From positions 62,001 to 126,000 of the forward strand of contig CAJFQM010000005.1 in the NCBI GenBank assembly GCA_904419075.1: a stretch of DNA of 64,000 nucleotides, in the 5' to 3' direction. Below the pieces are notes generated by a model. That model did not search any database, was not told the origin of the DNA, and saw only the letters and a list, made by a program, of their open reading frames with translations. The DNA comes from an uncultured Clostridia bacterium (GTDB lineage Bacteria; Bacillota; Clostridia; Christensenellales; Borkfalkiaceae). The position numbers and the translations under genes are program-made. Shown one piece after another: positions 44,287-53,667 of the stretch (its first letter is position 1; every line of letters starts with the position of its first letter).

Positions 44287-46725
44287 TCAGCCGACGATAA
44301 TATTAACTAACCGATTGGGAACGACGATACATTTTTTAATCGTTTTTCCTTCGAGTAGAGGAGCGATTTCGGGGGAAGCACATACGGCGGCTTGAATTTC
44401 CTCATTGGAAAGTCCTTTGGCAATCATCATCTTCGCGCGGATTTTACTGTTGATTTGTATGGCGTATTCCGTTTCGTCCTTGACGAGAGCGCTTTCGTCT
44501 GCGACGGGATAGGCTTCCTCAAATACAGAGTTCTTATGTCCCGTAATCTCCCAAAGTTCTTCGGTGAAATGGGGGGCAAAGGGTGCAAGCAGGCGAAGGA
44601 AATCGTCCACGCACGCTTTGAAGAATTTTATATTCCTCTCTGCACCGAGAGCCTCGTATTTTTGAAGGGCATTCAGGTATTCCATCAGTCTCGCAACGGA
44701 GGTATTAAAGGAAAAGGCCTCCAAATCCCGAGTGATATTTTTGGCCGCGTAATTGCGGATATAATTCAATTCTTTTTCCGCGGCCGTGTTTGCTTCTATG
44801 TTATTGTTTTCGGTTTCTGCCGCTTTTCTTACCAGGCGTTCGATTCTGTCGGCAAATTTTGCGATGGACTTGATGCCGTCGTCATTCCAGGGTCCGCCTT
44901 CCGTATAACTGAAACCGAACATGAGGTAGAGACGGAATACGTCGGATCCGTACTCTTCGATATATTTATCCGGAGAAACGACGTTTCCTTTGGATTTTGA
45001 CATGCGATTTCCGTCAGGGCCGAGAATGACTCCCTGATGAACCAGTCGTTTGAAAGGCTCGCTGAAATCGAGATACCCCATATCCCTGAGCGCCTTGGTG
45101 ATAAAGCGGGCATAGAGAAGATGCATGCAGGCATGCTCCGCACCGCCGACATACACGTCTACGGGCAACATTTTATCGACGATTTCCTTTGAGAAAGGCT
45201 GTTTGTCGTTATGCGCGTCGGGATAGCGGAGATAATACCAGCTCGAACAAACGAAAGTGTCCAAAGTGTCGGGATCGCGGCGAGCTTTTCCGCCGCAGAC
45301 GGGGCAGGTACAATTCATAAATTTTTCGTTCGCTGCGAGGGGGGATTTCCCGGTAGGCCGAAATTCCACGTCGTAGGGAAGTTTTACGGGCAAATCTTTC
45401 TCGGGGACGGGAACCACGCCGCATTTTTCGCAATGAATCATGGGAATGGGCGCGCCCCAGTATCTTTGGCGGGATACCGACCAATCGCGCAGGCGGTAAT
45501 TTACTTTTTTACAGCCCTTTCCGAGCTTGCTGAGATAAATGGCGACGGCGTTTCGGGCTTCATCGCCGGACAGTCCGTCGAACTCGCCGCTGTTCACGAG
45601 AATGCCGTCCTCGCAGAAGGGGAGCACCGTTTCGCCGCCCTTCTTTTGGATGACCTGCGTAACAGGGAGGTTATATTTTTCCGCAAACGCGTAATCGCGT
45701 TCGTCGTGCGCGGGAACGGCCATGACGGCACCCGTTCCGTAGGAATAGAGTACATAATCCGCAAGGTATACGGGCAGTTGTTTCCCCGTGAGCGGGTGTG
45801 TTGCAAAGGCTCCCGTAAATACGCCCGTCTTTTCACGTGCCGTGGAGAGTCTGTCTATATCGTTCGCCTCGGAGGCGTATTGCACGTACTTGTCAATCTC
45901 TGCGGCGCGCTCGGGATGAGCGGCTTTGAATTTTTTCACGAGGGGATGTTCGGGGGCGAGCACGACGTAATCGACGCCGAACAACGTATCGGGACGGGTC
46001 GTAAATACCGTGATGACGTCTCCCGTTTCACAATCGAAGTTAATTTCACAGCCGGTGGATTTTCCGATCCAGTTTTTTTGCATGAGCTTGGTCTTTTCCG
46101 GCCAGTCCAACCCGTCGAGATCTTTCAAAAGCTCCTCGGCGTAATCGGTGATTTTCAAAAACCACTGCGTCATATCCTTTCTGGAAACCACGGCTCCGCA
46201 GCGTTCGCATTTTCCGTCCACAACCTGCTCGTTTGCGAGGACGGTTTCGCAGGAGGGGCACCAATTTACGAGCGCTTCCTTCCGATAGGCGAGTCCTTTT
46301 TTATAGAGCTGCAAAAACAGCCACTGCGTCCATTTATAATAGTCTTCTTCGCAGGTTTTGACTTCCGCGGACCAATCGAACATCGCGCCCATGTTCCGAA
46401 GCTGCTGTTCCATTGTGGCGATATTTTTTTCCGTGGAGTCTTTGGGATGAATCCCCGTCTTTAAGGCATAGTTTTCCGCGGGGAGTCCGAAGGCGTCGAA
46501 GCCGATCGGCTGAAATACTTCATATCCCTGCATTTTTTTGAATCGGGCATAGGAATCGGTCGGACCGTAGTTATACCAATGCCCGACGTGCAGTTTTGCA
46601 CCGGAAGGATAGGAAAACATTTCGAGGACATACCATTTTTTGTCCGCATTCTTTTTATTGAAATTGTTCTGTTTGGATTTTTCCCATCTTGCCTGCCATT
46701 TGCTTTCCACCGACTTCATGTCCAT
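44287..46725 (-). CDS. leuS: leucyl-tRNA synthetase
   Basis: Class I synthetase for tRNA-Leu, with editing. 812 residues, normal for bacteria. The HIGH-type motif is in [15 protein letters not shown] (~38-52), the KMSKS loop in [17 protein letters not shown] (~575-591), and the CP1 editing domain lies between ~220 and 400 with [10 protein letters not shown] zinc-type module ([18 protein letters not shown]) is present. RBS GGAGG precedes the ATG. The leader is only ~55 nt, so there is no T-box, unlike thrS in this window. It is monocistronic. Confidence 0.98.
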   Translation of the reverse strand: MDMKSVESKWQARWEKSKQNNFNKKNADKKWYVLEMFSYPSGAKLHVGHWYNYGPTDSYARFKKMQGYEVFQPIGFDAFGLPAENYALKTGIHPKDSTEKNIATMEQQLRNMGAMFDWSAEVKTCEEDYYKWTQWLFLQLYKKGLAYRKEALVNWCPSCETVLANEQVVDGKCERCGAVVSRKDMTQWFLKITDYAEELLKDLDGLDWPEKTKLMQKNWIGKSTGCEINFDCETGDVITVFTTRPDTLFGVDYVVLAPEHPLVKKFKAAHPERAAEIDKYVQYASEANDIDRLSTAREKTGVFTGAFATHPLTGKQLPVYLADYVLYSYGTGAVMAVPAHDERDYAFAEKYNLPVTQVIQKKGGETVLPFCEDGILVNSGEFDGLSGDEARNAVAIYLSKLGKGCKKVNYRLRDWSVSRQRYWGAPIPMIHCEKCGVVPVPEKDLPVKLPYDVEFRPTGKSPLAANEKFMNCTCPVCGGKARRDPDTLDTFVCSSWYYLRYPDAHNDKQPFSKEIVDKMLPVDVYVGGAEHACMHLLYARFITKALRDMGYLDFSEPFKRLVHQGVILGPDGNRMSKSKGNVVSPDKYIEEYGSDVFRLYLMFGFSYTEGGPWNDDGIKSIAKFADRIERLVRKAAETENNNIEANTAAEKELNYIRNYAAKNITRDLEAFSFNTSVARLMEYLNALQKYEALGAERNIKFFKACVDDFLRLLAPFAPHFTEELWEITGHKNSVFEEAYPVADESALVKDETEYAIQINSKIRAKMMIAKGLSNEEIQAAVCASPEIAPLLEGKTIKKCIVVPNRLVNIIVG

Positions 46726-46786
46726 AGTAAGACGACCTCCGAAACCGCGGTATGCCCGCGCCTTAAAAATGCTTTACTTTCGTTAT

Positions 46787-46815
46787 ATTATAGCTTTTTT
46801 TTCCTTTCAAGTCAA
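46787..46815 (-). promoter_or_regulatory. sigma-A promoter for leuS
   Basis: On the minus strand TTGACT (46815-46810), 17-bp spacer, TATAAT (46792-46787). On the plus strand the same bases give TATTAT-type -10s, so a divergent start for the YtxC-like gene may overlap it. Confidence 0.9.
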
Positions 46816-46899
46816 GCAAATAAACGGAACGGGAGATTTCTGCATAGAAATTTTACGGCAAGAATAAATAATTCCGTTTCCGCGGCATACAATAATGTT

Positions 46900-47601
46900 G
46901 TGGAAAAAATAACGGTCACTCAAAGCGGCGCTCAAAGCCCTTATATGTCTTACCTTTACGGCAAAGTAACGGATAAGTTTTCTTTTCTTCCCACCGACTG
47001 CGGACTGGAAACGGACGGCGACAGGACGACTCTCGTCTTCCGTTCGGAAAGAAAGTACTGCCCGTACATCCGCAATTATACGGAGGAAAATATTGCGGAC
47101 GTCATCGCGGTCGGATATAAATATCAGTATTTTTCAAAAAATCTTTTTTTGCCGCTCCTGTCGGCGGAAGAAAAGGATATATTGATCACCGCTCTGGTCG
47201 CGGCGGACCTTCCCGAGGACAGAGAATATATCAAAAAACAAATCCGCGGCTTTGAGGAGTACTGTATCGACGGCATGTTCAATTTCCGGCTTCACGACCT
47301 CAAAACCCGTTGGCGGGGAATTGCGGAGTATATTCCCTCGGAATTCACGTCGGTTTCGCTCGAAAGTTTTCTGGATTTCCTCATCGGAGAAAATAACGGA
47401 AAAGTATTTTTGAAAGAGGGAAAACTGTATGACGAAGATTATCGCATCCTGAGCCGCAGTTCCTTGATCGGCGGCCGAGCGAATCCGATTCGGGAAATTC
47501 TTTTGAGCGGCGCGGATAACATTTACTGTTTCGGTTCACCCGATAAATCCACGAAAGAATTTCTTAAAAAATATTACGGGGAAAAGGTGGTTTTCTGCTG
47601 A
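46900..47601 (+). CDS. putative sporulation protein, YtxC-like
   Basis: About 233 residues from a GTG start. The start is uncertain: the frame is open further upstream, no ATG occurs in the first part, and no clear Shine-Dalgarno is seen. ENIADVIAVGYKYQYFSKNL, the charged FNFRLHDLKTRWRGIAEYI region (~125-145), a domain around SLESFLDFLIGENNGKVFL, and the end SGADNIYCFGSP...KKYYGEKVVFC resemble the YtxC family, whose members end in a similar UDP-like beta-alpha-beta tail followed by Cys. YtxC is annotated as a putative sporulation protein and its function is unknown. The next feature is the T-box of thrS. Confidence 0.55.
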   Translation: MEKITVTQSGAQSPYMSYLYGKVTDKFSFLPTDCGLETDGDRTTLVFRSERKYCPYIRNYTEENIADVIAVGYKYQYFSKNLFLPLLSAEEKDILITALVAADLPEDREYIKKQIRGFEEYCIDGMFNFRLHDLKTRWRGIAEYIPSEFTSVSLESFLDFLIGENNGKVFLKEGKLYDEDYRILSRSSLIGGRANPIREILLSGADNIYCFGSPDKSTKEFLKKYYGEKVVFC

Positions 47602-47607
47602 AAACGG

Positions 47608-47636
47608 TTGACAAACTTTTTTCAAACGGTTAAAAT
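47608..47636 (+). promoter_or_regulatory. sigma-A promoter for the thrS leader
   Basis: TTGACA (47608-47613), 17-bp spacer, TAAAAT (47631-47636). The -35 lies 7 bases after the preceding stop codon. Confidence 0.9.
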
Positions 47637-47644
47637 ATATCGTG

Positions 47645-47855
47645 TAAAGACAAGTAGCATTGCTTTTCGGATTTTCAGAGAGTCCGCCCCTCGGCTGTAA
47701 GGCGGGCAATTCGGGACAAAGGCGAAACCACTTTATGTTCGTGACAAGATTGAAAAAAGCGGTCAAATTGTATTTGGCAATTAAGGTGGAACCGCGCAAA
47801 CGAAAAGTATTGCGTCCTTAAACTCTCGGAATTTTCAGAGTTTGAGGATTTTTTT
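47645..47855 (+). promoter_or_regulatory. T-box leader, threonine specific, of thrS
   Basis: The hallmark T-box sequence AAGGTGGAACCGCG is at 47783-47796, followed by a terminator TCCTTAAACTCT/AGAGTTTGAGGA (47815-47848) and seven Ts. Upstream is the Stem I region with GAAACCAC, where ACC (47727-47729) is the likely specifier, a Thr codon read by the tRNA-Thr(GGT) at 13266. Uncharged tRNA-Thr would bind and favour the antiterminator. Confidence 0.93.
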
Positions 47856-47901
47856 ATACAAAAAATAAAGAAGGATAATTGAAGTACGGAGGAATCAGTT
47901 T

Positions 47902-49809
47902 ATGAACATCATTCTCAAAAACGGCGAAAGCATGCAGCTTGAAGACGGCGCCACCTGTATGCAGGCCGCCTCGGCGATTTCCGAGGGATTGGCGAGAAAC
48001 GCGGTATGCGCAAAGGTGAACGGGGAGGCGGTAGACCTTTCTCACGTTCTCAAAGAGGGGGATTCGCTGGAAATCGTGACGCTTAAAGACAAGGAAGGAC
48101 TGCACGTCTATCGTCATACCTGTGCGCACGTTTTGGCACAGGCGCTCAAAACCATTTATCCCACCTGCAAGCTCGCGATAGGTCCCGTCATCGAGAACGG
48201 ATTCTATTACGACATCGATTTCGTCACGCCCATTACAAAGGAAGACCTCGCAAAAATCGAAGCGGAGATGCAGAAGATCATCAAGAGCAATCTTCCCGTC
48301 GAACGTTTTGTTCTTCCGAGGGAAGAAGCGCTCAAACTCATGGAGGGTTACGACGAAAAATATAAGGTGGAACTCATCGAAGATTTGCCCGAAGGAGAAA
48401 CGATTTCTTTCTATAAACAAGGCAATTTTACCGACCTTTGCCGCGGTCCGCACCTTCCTTCCACCGGAAAAATCAAGGCGTTCAAGCTCATCAATATCGC
48501 GGGCGCCTATTGGAGAGGGGACGAACACAATAAAATGCTCACCCGTATTTACGGTACGGCTTTCGCGAAAAAGGACGAAATGGAAGCCTATTTCCACATG
48601 CTCGAAGAAGCAAAAAAGCGCGACCATACCAAGCTCGGAAAAGAGCTCAAACTTTTCACGCTCCTCAACGAAGGAAAGGGCTTTCCCTTTTTCCTGCCGC
48701 ACGGCATGATTCTGAAAAACGCGCTCGTCGAATATTGGAGACAGATTCACGACCGCGAGGGGTATGTAGAAGTGTCCACGCCCATTATGCTCAGCCGTTC
48801 CCTTTGGGAAACTTCGGGCCACTGGGATCATTATAAAGAAAATATGTATACCACCAAAGTGGACGAAGAAGATTACGCTATTAAACCCATGAACTGTCCG
48901 GGCGGTATTCTCGTTTACAAGACGGAACCCCGCAGTTATAAGGATTTGCCTATCCGCATGGGCGAATTGGGGATCGTTCACCGTCACGAAAAGTCCGGAC
49001 AGTTGCACGGGCTTTTCCGCGTGCGCTGCTTTACGCAGGACGACGCGCATATTTTTATGATGCCTTCGCAGATTACGAGTGAGATAAAGAACGTCGTAAG
49101 GCTCATCAATGAAGTTTATACGCTCTTCGGATTTAAGTATCACGTGGAACTTTCCACCCGTCCCGAAAACAGTATGGGCAGCGACGAGGATTGGGAGAAT
49201 GCGACCACGGCGCTCCGCCGCGCGCTCGAAGAACTCCATCTCGAATATACCGTAAACGAGGGGGACGGCGCTTTCTACGGCCCTAAAATCGACTTCCACC
49301 TCGAAGATTCCATCGGCAGAACCTGGCAGTGCGGTACCATTCAGCTCGATTTCCAGCTTCCGCAGCGCTTTGAAATGGAGTATGTCGGAGAGGACGGTCA
49401 GAAACATCGTCCCATCATGGTGCATCGCGTCGTATTCGGCTCGATCGAAAGATTTATCGGTATCCTCATCGAACATTATGCCGGAAAATTCCCCGTATGG
49501 CTTTCGCCCGTACAAGTAAAGATTCTGCCTATTACCGAGCGTCAGGAAGAATACGCGAGAGCATTGTATTCGGAAATGAAGGCGAACGGTATCCGGGCGG
49601 AACTCGATTTGAGAAACGAAAAAATCGGATATAAAATCCGCGAAGCGCAAATCGAGAAAGTTCCGTATATGCTTGTCGTGGGCGAAAAGGAAGCGCAGGA
49701 TAAGCTCGTTTCCGTAAGGCGCAGGGACAAAGGCGATACGGGCGCGGTTCCCGCGGAAGAATTTATTTCACAGATAAAAAAGGAAATTGCCGATAAAACG
49801 GCTTTTTGA
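47902..49809 (+). CDS. thrS: threonyl-tRNA synthetase
   Basis: Class II synthetase for tRNA-Thr. 635 residues. Domains in order: TGS (1-60), editing N2 domain with HTCAHVLAQAL (~73-83) and the HxxxH/Cys zinc-type motif (CRGPHLPSTG), catalytic core (~245-530) with motif 2 (FRVRCFTQDDAH) and motif 3 (VHRVVFGSIERF), and the anticodon-binding domain from ~535. RBS CGGAGGA lies upstream of the ATG. It is controlled by the preceding T-box. It is followed by the infC operon with its own promoter. Confidence 0.98.
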   Translation: MNIILKNGESMQLEDGATCMQAASAISEGLARNAVCAKVNGEAVDLSHVLKEGDSLEIVTLKDKEGLHVYRHTCAHVLAQALKTIYPTCKLAIGPVIENGFYYDIDFVTPITKEDLAKIEAEMQKIIKSNLPVERFVLPREEALKLMEGYDEKYKVELIEDLPEGETISFYKQGNFTDLCRGPHLPSTGKIKAFKLINIAGAYWRGDEHNKMLTRIYGTAFAKKDEMEAYFHMLEEAKKRDHTKLGKELKLFTLLNEGKGFPFFLPHGMILKNALVEYWRQIHDREGYVEVSTPIMLSRSLWETSGHWDHYKENMYTTKVDEEDYAIKPMNCPGGILVYKTEPRSYKDLPIRMGELGIVHRHEKSGQLHGLFRVRCFTQDDAHIFMMPSQITSEIKNVVRLINEVYTLFGFKYHVELSTRPENSMGSDEDWENATTALRRALEELHLEYTVNEGDGAFYGPKIDFHLEDSIGRTWQCGTIQLDFQLPQRFEMEYVGEDGQKHRPIMVHRVVFGSIERFIGILIEHYAGKFPVWLSPVQVKILPITERQEEYARALYSEMKANGIRAELDLRNEKIGYKIREAQIEKVPYMLVVGEKEAQDKLVSVRRRDKGDTGAVPAEEFISQIKKEIADKTAF

Positions 49810-49850
49810 CGGGATTTTCCAAATTTTCGGGAATTGTCGCTTAAAAACGC

Positions 49851-49880
49851 TTGACAAGAAAAGCAAATCTATGTTATTCT
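49851..49880 (+). promoter_or_regulatory. sigma-A promoter for infC operon
   Basis: TTGACA (49851-49856), then TATTCT (49875-49880) with an 18-bp spacer (TTATTC with 17). Confidence 0.75.
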
Positions 49881-50026
49881 ATAAAAGCTAAGCAGAAGTG
49901 AACCTTCTCGCCGCGCGGTCGACATATCGGCGCGGCTCGATAATTTCCGAAATCGTCGAATTAGGGATTATTGCGGGTTGCTGATGTTTGGCAACCCGCT
50001 ATTATTTTGACGTGAGGTGTACGACT
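49881..50026 (+). promoter_or_regulatory. L20-type leader/attenuator of infC-rpmI-rplT
   Basis: A ~145-nt leader with AAGCAGAAGTGAACCTTCTC at its start, a GC-rich hairpin (GCCGCGC/GCGCGGC), and a terminator GCGGGTTGC/GCAACCCGC (49973-49999) followed by TATTATTTT. The architecture matches Firmicutes L20 leaders, where excess L20 binds the leader and causes premature termination. The terminator ends about 20 bases before infC. Confidence 0.8.
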
Positions 50027-50536
50027 ATCAAAGAACAGTATCAGTTGAACGGAGATATCCGCGACAGAGAGGTAAGGGTAATCGCTTCCACGGGCGATAT
50101 GCTCGGTATAATGAGTTCGCAGGAAGCTCTGCGGCTTGCGGAAGATGAAAATTTGGATTTGGTGAAAATTTCGCCCAATGCGGTGCCGCCCGTCTGTAAA
50201 ATTATGAATTACGGCAAATTCAAGTTCGAACAGGCGAAGCGGGAAAAAGAAAACCGCAAAAATCAAAAGGTGATGGAAATTAAAGAAATTTATCTTTCCA
50301 TGACCATCGATGTAGGGGATTTGAATGTCAAAGCGAAAAAGGCGCTCGAATTTCTCGAAGACGGAAATAAAGTCAAAGTGTCCATTCGTATGCGCGGCAG
50401 ACAAATGGCTCATTCTTCCATGGGCGTGGAAGTCATGCAGCGTTTCTTCGGACTTTTGAACGGTAAGGCCGTCATGGATAAGGCTCCTTTGACGGAAGGG
50501 AGAAATATTTTAATGATTCTTTCTCCCGCGAAATAA
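50027..50536 (+). CDS. infC: translation initiation factor IF-3, probable AUC start
   Basis: Binds the 30S subunit and checks the start codon and initiator tRNA. 169 residues from an ATC start codon, preceded by GAGGTG at a 7-base spacing; the protein then reads IKEQYQLNGDIRDREVR, the normal IF3 beginning. No in-frame ATG exists near, and the GTG at 50012 lies at the SD itself. A rare AUU/AUC/AUA start is known in infC and lets IF3 limit its own synthesis. The N-domain ends around the KR-rich linker (~70-80); the C-domain with IRMRGRQMAHSSMGVE follows. Confidence 0.92.
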   Translation: MKEQYQLNGDIRDREVRVIASTGDMLGIMSSQEALRLAEDENLDLVKISPNAVPPVCKIMNYGKFKFEQAKREKENRKNQKVMEIKEIYLSMTIDVGDLNVKAKKALEFLEDGNKVKVSIRMRGRQMAHSSMGVEVMQRFFGLLNGKAVMDKAPLTEGRNILMILSPAK

Positions 50537-50610
50537 TTCATAGTGCAGTACCCGTCCGCGAGAGCGGTCGGTACGGATAAAGACAGAAAAAATATTCGGA
50601 GGATAAACAT

Positions 50611-50811
50611 ATGCCTAAACAGAAATCCCACAGCGGAACCAAAAAGCGTTTCTGGCTTACCGGTACAGGCAAAGTCAACAGACCGCACGGCGGCAAAAAC
50701 CATAAAGCGGAAACCAAGAGCAGCAAGAGAAGGAGAACGCTCCGTCAGAGCACTCTCGTTTCTCCCACTCAGGAACATACCGTCAAGAGTATGATGCCGT
50801 ATAAGGACTAA
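50611..50811 (+). CDS. rpmI: 50S ribosomal protein L35
   Basis: Small, highly basic ribosomal protein, 66 residues. [20 protein letters not shown] matches the family (usually KSHRGAAKRF..TGSGK), as does the [17 protein letters not shown] section that is typically LSHIL in relatives. RBS CGGAGGA sits 11 bases upstream. It is the middle gene of infC-rpmI-rplT and shares the leader-based control. It binds 23S rRNA near L20. Confidence 0.97.
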   Translation: MPKQKSHSGTKKRFWLTGTGKVNRPHGGKNHKAETKSSKRRRTLRQSTLVSPTQEHTVKSMMPYKD

Positions 50812-50831
50812 GGAAAGAAGGAGAACGAAAA

Positions 50832-51182
50832 ATGCGTATTAAAAGAAGTGTAAACGCGCTCAAAAAGCGCAGAAAGATTTTCAAGCTCTCCAAGGGCTAT
50901 TTCGGAAACAAGAGCAAATCTTACCGTATCGCCAGACAGGCGGTCATGAAGTCCTTGAACTATGCCTATATCGGCAGACGCAGAAGAAAGAGAGATTTCA
51001 GAAAACTGTGGATTGCGAGAATCAATGCAGCGGCGAGAATCAACGGTCTTTCTTACAGCAAACTGATGCACGGTCTTTCCGTCGCAGGCATCAATCTCAA
51101 CAGAAAAGTTCTTGCCGACTTGGCCGTCAACGATGCTCCCGCATTTGCGCAGCTGGCCGAAAAAGCTAAAGCGGCTCTCTGA
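50832..51182 (+). CDS. rplT: 50S ribosomal protein L20
   Basis: Early assembly protein that binds 23S rRNA and, in Firmicutes, represses its own operon through the leader. 116 residues. [25 protein letters not shown] is the basic N-terminal extension that threads into r[22 protein letters not shown] and [11 protein letters not shown] are the conserved globular parts that bind the regulatory RNA. AAGGAG upstream. A strong terminator follows. Confidence 0.98.
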   Translation: MRIKRSVNALKKRRKIFKLSKGYFGNKSKSYRIARQAVMKSLNYAYIGRRRRKRDFRKLWIARINAAARINGLSYSKLMHGLSVAGINLNRKVLADLAVNDAPAFAQLAEKAKAAL

Positions 51183-51189
51183 TTGACAC

Positions 51190-51222
51190 TAAAAGCCTTT
51201 TAGCTTCTAAAAGGCTTTTTTC
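51190..51222 (+). terminator. intrinsic terminator after rplT
   Basis: AAAAGCCTTTTAG/CTAAAAGGCTTTT stem, loop CTT, T tract to 51221. Confidence 0.92.
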
Positions 51223-51238
51223 GTGCATTGAAGAAAAA

Positions 51239-51985
51239 ATGATACTCACTTCCAAAAACAATCCGTTGATTAAAGAGACGATTTCCTTAAAAGAAAAAAA
51301 ATTCAGAAAGGAAAAGAAATGCTTTCTTGTCGAGGGCGCGAAAATGGCGTCCGAGTGCAGAAAGAGCGGACTCAAAGTCGAGCGGGTATTCGTTTCCGAA
51401 AGCTATCGCGGAGAAGCGGACGATTCTGCAATTCGTGTTTCCGATGAAGTTTTTGCCCGCCTTTCGGACGAAAAGACTCCGCAGGGGATTCTCTGCGTGG
51501 TAAAAATTCCCGAAAAGCCTCTTTGTCCTCCGCGGGAAAGCTGTCTCTTTTTGGACGGAATTTCCGATCCGGGGAACATGGGTGCGATTATACGTACGGC
51601 AAACGCCGCCGGATATAGGGAACTGTATCTTGCGGAGTGTACCGATCCCTATTCTCCCAAGAGCGTCCGCGCGAGCATGAGCGGTATTTTTTTCGTAAAT
51701 CTGTATACGGGAGAGCGAAAAGAAATTTTATCGGCGCTTGCGGGCGTGCCGATTTTGGCGGCCGATATGGACGGAGAAAATATTTTCAGTTTCTCTCCGC
51801 CCGCAAAATATGTTCTTGCAATAGGAAACGAGGCGAACGGAATTTCGGAAGAAGTGTTCAAAGCGGCGGAATATACGCTCAAAATTCCCATGCAGGCCTC
51901 TCAGGAAAGTCTGAATGCGGCCGTGTCTGCGGGAATAGCGATGTATGTTCTGAAACGGGAACAATTTATAAAAAGTAATCGATAG
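51239..51985 (+). CDS. TrmH/SpoU family RNA 2'-O-methyltransferase
   Basis: SPOUT-fold enzyme that methylates ribose 2'-OH in rRNA or tRNA. 248 residues. The N-terminal L30e-like RNA-binding domain (MILTSKNNPLIKETISLKEKKFR ... FLVEGAKM) is followed by the knotted domain with FLDGISDPGNMGAIIRTANA (~99-118, motif 1), AIGNEANGIS (~196-205, motif 2) and KIPMQASQESLNAAVSAGIAM (motif 3). The location after rplT, ahead of other translation genes, is common in Firmicutes (ysgA). The start codon is 18 bases past the rplT terminator. The exact target base is not deducible. Confidence 0.92.
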   Translation: MILTSKNNPLIKETISLKEKKFRKEKKCFLVEGAKMASECRKSGLKVERVFVSESYRGEADDSAIRVSDEVFARLSDEKTPQGILCVVKIPEKPLCPPRESCLFLDGISDPGNMGAIIRTANAAGYRELYLAECTDPYSPKSVRASMSGIFFVNLYTGERKEILSALAGVPILAADMDGENIFSFSPPAKYVLAIGNEANGISEEVFKAAEYTLKIPMQASQESLNAAVSAGIAMYVLKREQFIKSNR

Positions 51986-51996
51986 GAGTTAAATTT

Positions 51997-52794
51997 ATGT
52001 CCGGACATAGCAAATGGCACAATATACAGGCAAAAAAAGGCAAGGCGGACGCCGCAAGGGGAAGAATTTTTACCAAACTCGGCAGAGAAATTGCCGTAGC
52101 GGCGAAGAGCAATCCCAATCCCGCCACGAACAGTAAACTCGCCGACGTCATTGCGAAAGCAAAAGCAGCGAATATGCCTAACGATAACATTATGCGCAGT
52201 ATCAAAAAGGCTGCGGGCGAGATGAGCGGCTCCGATTATAAGGAACTCACTTATGAGGGCTACGGTCCTGCGGGATCTGCGGTCATCATTACGACTTTGA
52301 CCGATAATAATAATCGTACGGCAAGCGACATCCGCGCGGTGATGGGAAAACACGGCGGCTCTATGGGGAACACGGGTTGCGTTTCCTATAATTTCGACAA
52401 TAAAGGGTATATCGTCGTAGAACGGACCGTAGAGCTCGATGAAGATACGATGACCGAATATGCACTGGAAGCAGGGGCGGACGATGTCGTAACGGGAGAA
52501 GACGTATACGAGATTTTTACGACTCCCGAAAATTTTTCGGCCGTCAGAAAATATCTTGAAGATAAAAACGCGGAATTGATGGCAGCCGCTCCCAAGACGC
52601 GCAGGAACGAAGAGGAAGAACCGAAGATTCGTTTCGTGCAGGCAGAAATTGCCATGATTCCTCAAAACAAAATTACGCTTCCCGCGGATAAAGTCAAGAC
52701 TTTTGAAAATATGCTGGAAGCCCTTGAAGACCTCGACGACGTTCAGGACGTTTATCATAATGTAGACCTCCCGGACGACGAAGAGGATGAATAA
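51997..52794 (+). CDS. YebC/PmpR family protein (TACO1-like)
   Basis: 265 residues, slightly longer than the ~240 usual. The N-terminus MSGHSKWHNIQAKKGKADAARGRIFTKL is diagnostic. YEGYGPAGSAVIITTLTDN and MGKHGGSMGNTGCVSYNF follow. The family was called a transcription regulator, but recent work shows that some members help ribosomes translate proline-rich stretches. The last part is acidic (DDVQDVYHNVDLPDDEEDE). RBS ATAGGAG precedes the ATG. It is 11 bp after the SpoU gene. Confidence 0.95.
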   Translation: MSGHSKWHNIQAKKGKADAARGRIFTKLGREIAVAAKSNPNPATNSKLADVIAKAKAANMPNDNIMRSIKKAAGEMSGSDYKELTYEGYGPAGSAVIITTLTDNNNRTASDIRAVMGKHGGSMGNTGCVSYNFDNKGYIVVERTVELDEDTMTEYALEAGADDVVTGEDVYEIFTTPENFSAVRKYLEDKNAELMAAAPKTRRNEEEEPKIRFVQAEIAMIPQNKITLPADKVKTFENMLEALEDLDDVQDVYHNVDLPDDEEDE

Positions 52795-52828
52795 AAAAAT
52801 CGACGCCTTAAAAGCGTCGATTTTTTTT
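52795..52828 (+). terminator. intrinsic terminator after yebC
   Basis: ATCGACGC/GCGTCGAT stem extended by flanking A and T runs, loop CTTAAAA, eight Ts. Confidence 0.93.
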
Positions 52829-52966
52829 CGTCGCAAGAAGAAATATATGAAAAACTTTTTGACGAACAAGATTGTCTTTTATCTATGGCGAAATCTTGTT
52901 TTCATAGAGGAAAACAAACCTCCAGGGAATTTTTGCCGCAATTTGATATAAAGGAGAGGGAAAATT

Positions 52967-53635
52967 TTATTTTGTCAAGTCCCAGTCTATGGGCTGAATT
53001 CCGTTCTGCTCCAAATAGGCATTTGTTTTTGAAAAATGCCGACATCCGAAAAATCCGTTAAATGCGGACAGCGGGGAAGGATGGGGACACTCGAGGATCA
53101 GATGTTTGCTTTGATCGATCAACGGTTTTTTACTGCGGGCATTCCCGCCCCAAAGAATAAAGACGACATGTTCTTTTTTTTCTGAAATTATTTGAATGAT
53201 GCTGTCGGTAAACCATGCCCATCCGCATGCAGAATGAGAATTTGCCCGATGTGCACGCACGGTCAGAGAGGTGTTCATCAAAAGCACACCCTCTTTTGCC
53301 CATTTCGTGAGATCGCCGGATTCGGGAATGTCGCACCCGATATCGGAATGAAGTTCCTTGAAAATATTTTCGAGGGAAGGCGGTTTTTCCACGCCTTCAC
53401 GCACGGAGAAACAAAGTCCGTGCGCCTGTCCCGCATTATGATAAGGATCCTGTCCCAAAAGTACGACTTTTACCTTTTCAAACGGGGTATAACGAAAACA
53501 GTTGAAAAGATCATACATATCCGGATAGACCGTATAATGGTTATATTCGTCTATCAAGAATTTTCGGATTTTCAAATATCGTTCATCTGCGAAAAGAGGG
53601 GCTAAAAGTTCGTTCCAATCGCCTAAATCGACCAT
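52967..53635 (-). CDS. ung: uracil-DNA glycosylase
   Basis: Removes uracil from DNA in base-excision repair. 222 residues. The catalytic water-activating loop GQDPYHNAGQAHGLCFSV (~62-79) holds the catalytic Asp, NTSLTVR the uracil-binding Asn, and the DNA-intercalating loop is HPSPLSAFNGFFGCRHF (~186-202). ATG with AAGGGA upstream. It is downstream of mtnN on the same strand, 32 bp apart, probably co-transcribed. Confidence 0.97.
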   Translation of the reverse strand: MVDLGDWNELLAPLFADERYLKIRKFLIDEYNHYTVYPDMYDLFNCFRYTPFEKVKVVLLGQDPYHNAGQAHGLCFSVREGVEKPPSLENIFKELHSDIGCDIPESGDLTKWAKEGVLLMNTSLTVRAHRANSHSACGWAWFTDSIIQIISEKKEHVVFILWGGNARSKKPLIDQSKHLILECPHPSPLSAFNGFFGCRHFSKTNAYLEQNGIQPIDWDLTK

Positions 53636-53667
53636 AATTTTTTCTTTCCCTTCCTTGTGTTTATTTT

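Noticed and set aside
45211-46464. 417-codon plus-strand open frame opposite leuS
   Set aside because: It lies wholly within leuS; no RBS or recognisable protein features.
46725-46790. T-box or other leader upstream of leuS
   Set aside because: Only about 55 nt separate the promoter from the start codon and no T-box motif is present.
47854-49650. 598-codon open frame on the minus strand opposite thrS
   Set aside because: It is antisense to a textbook thrS, and composition and codon pattern are that of a shadow frame.
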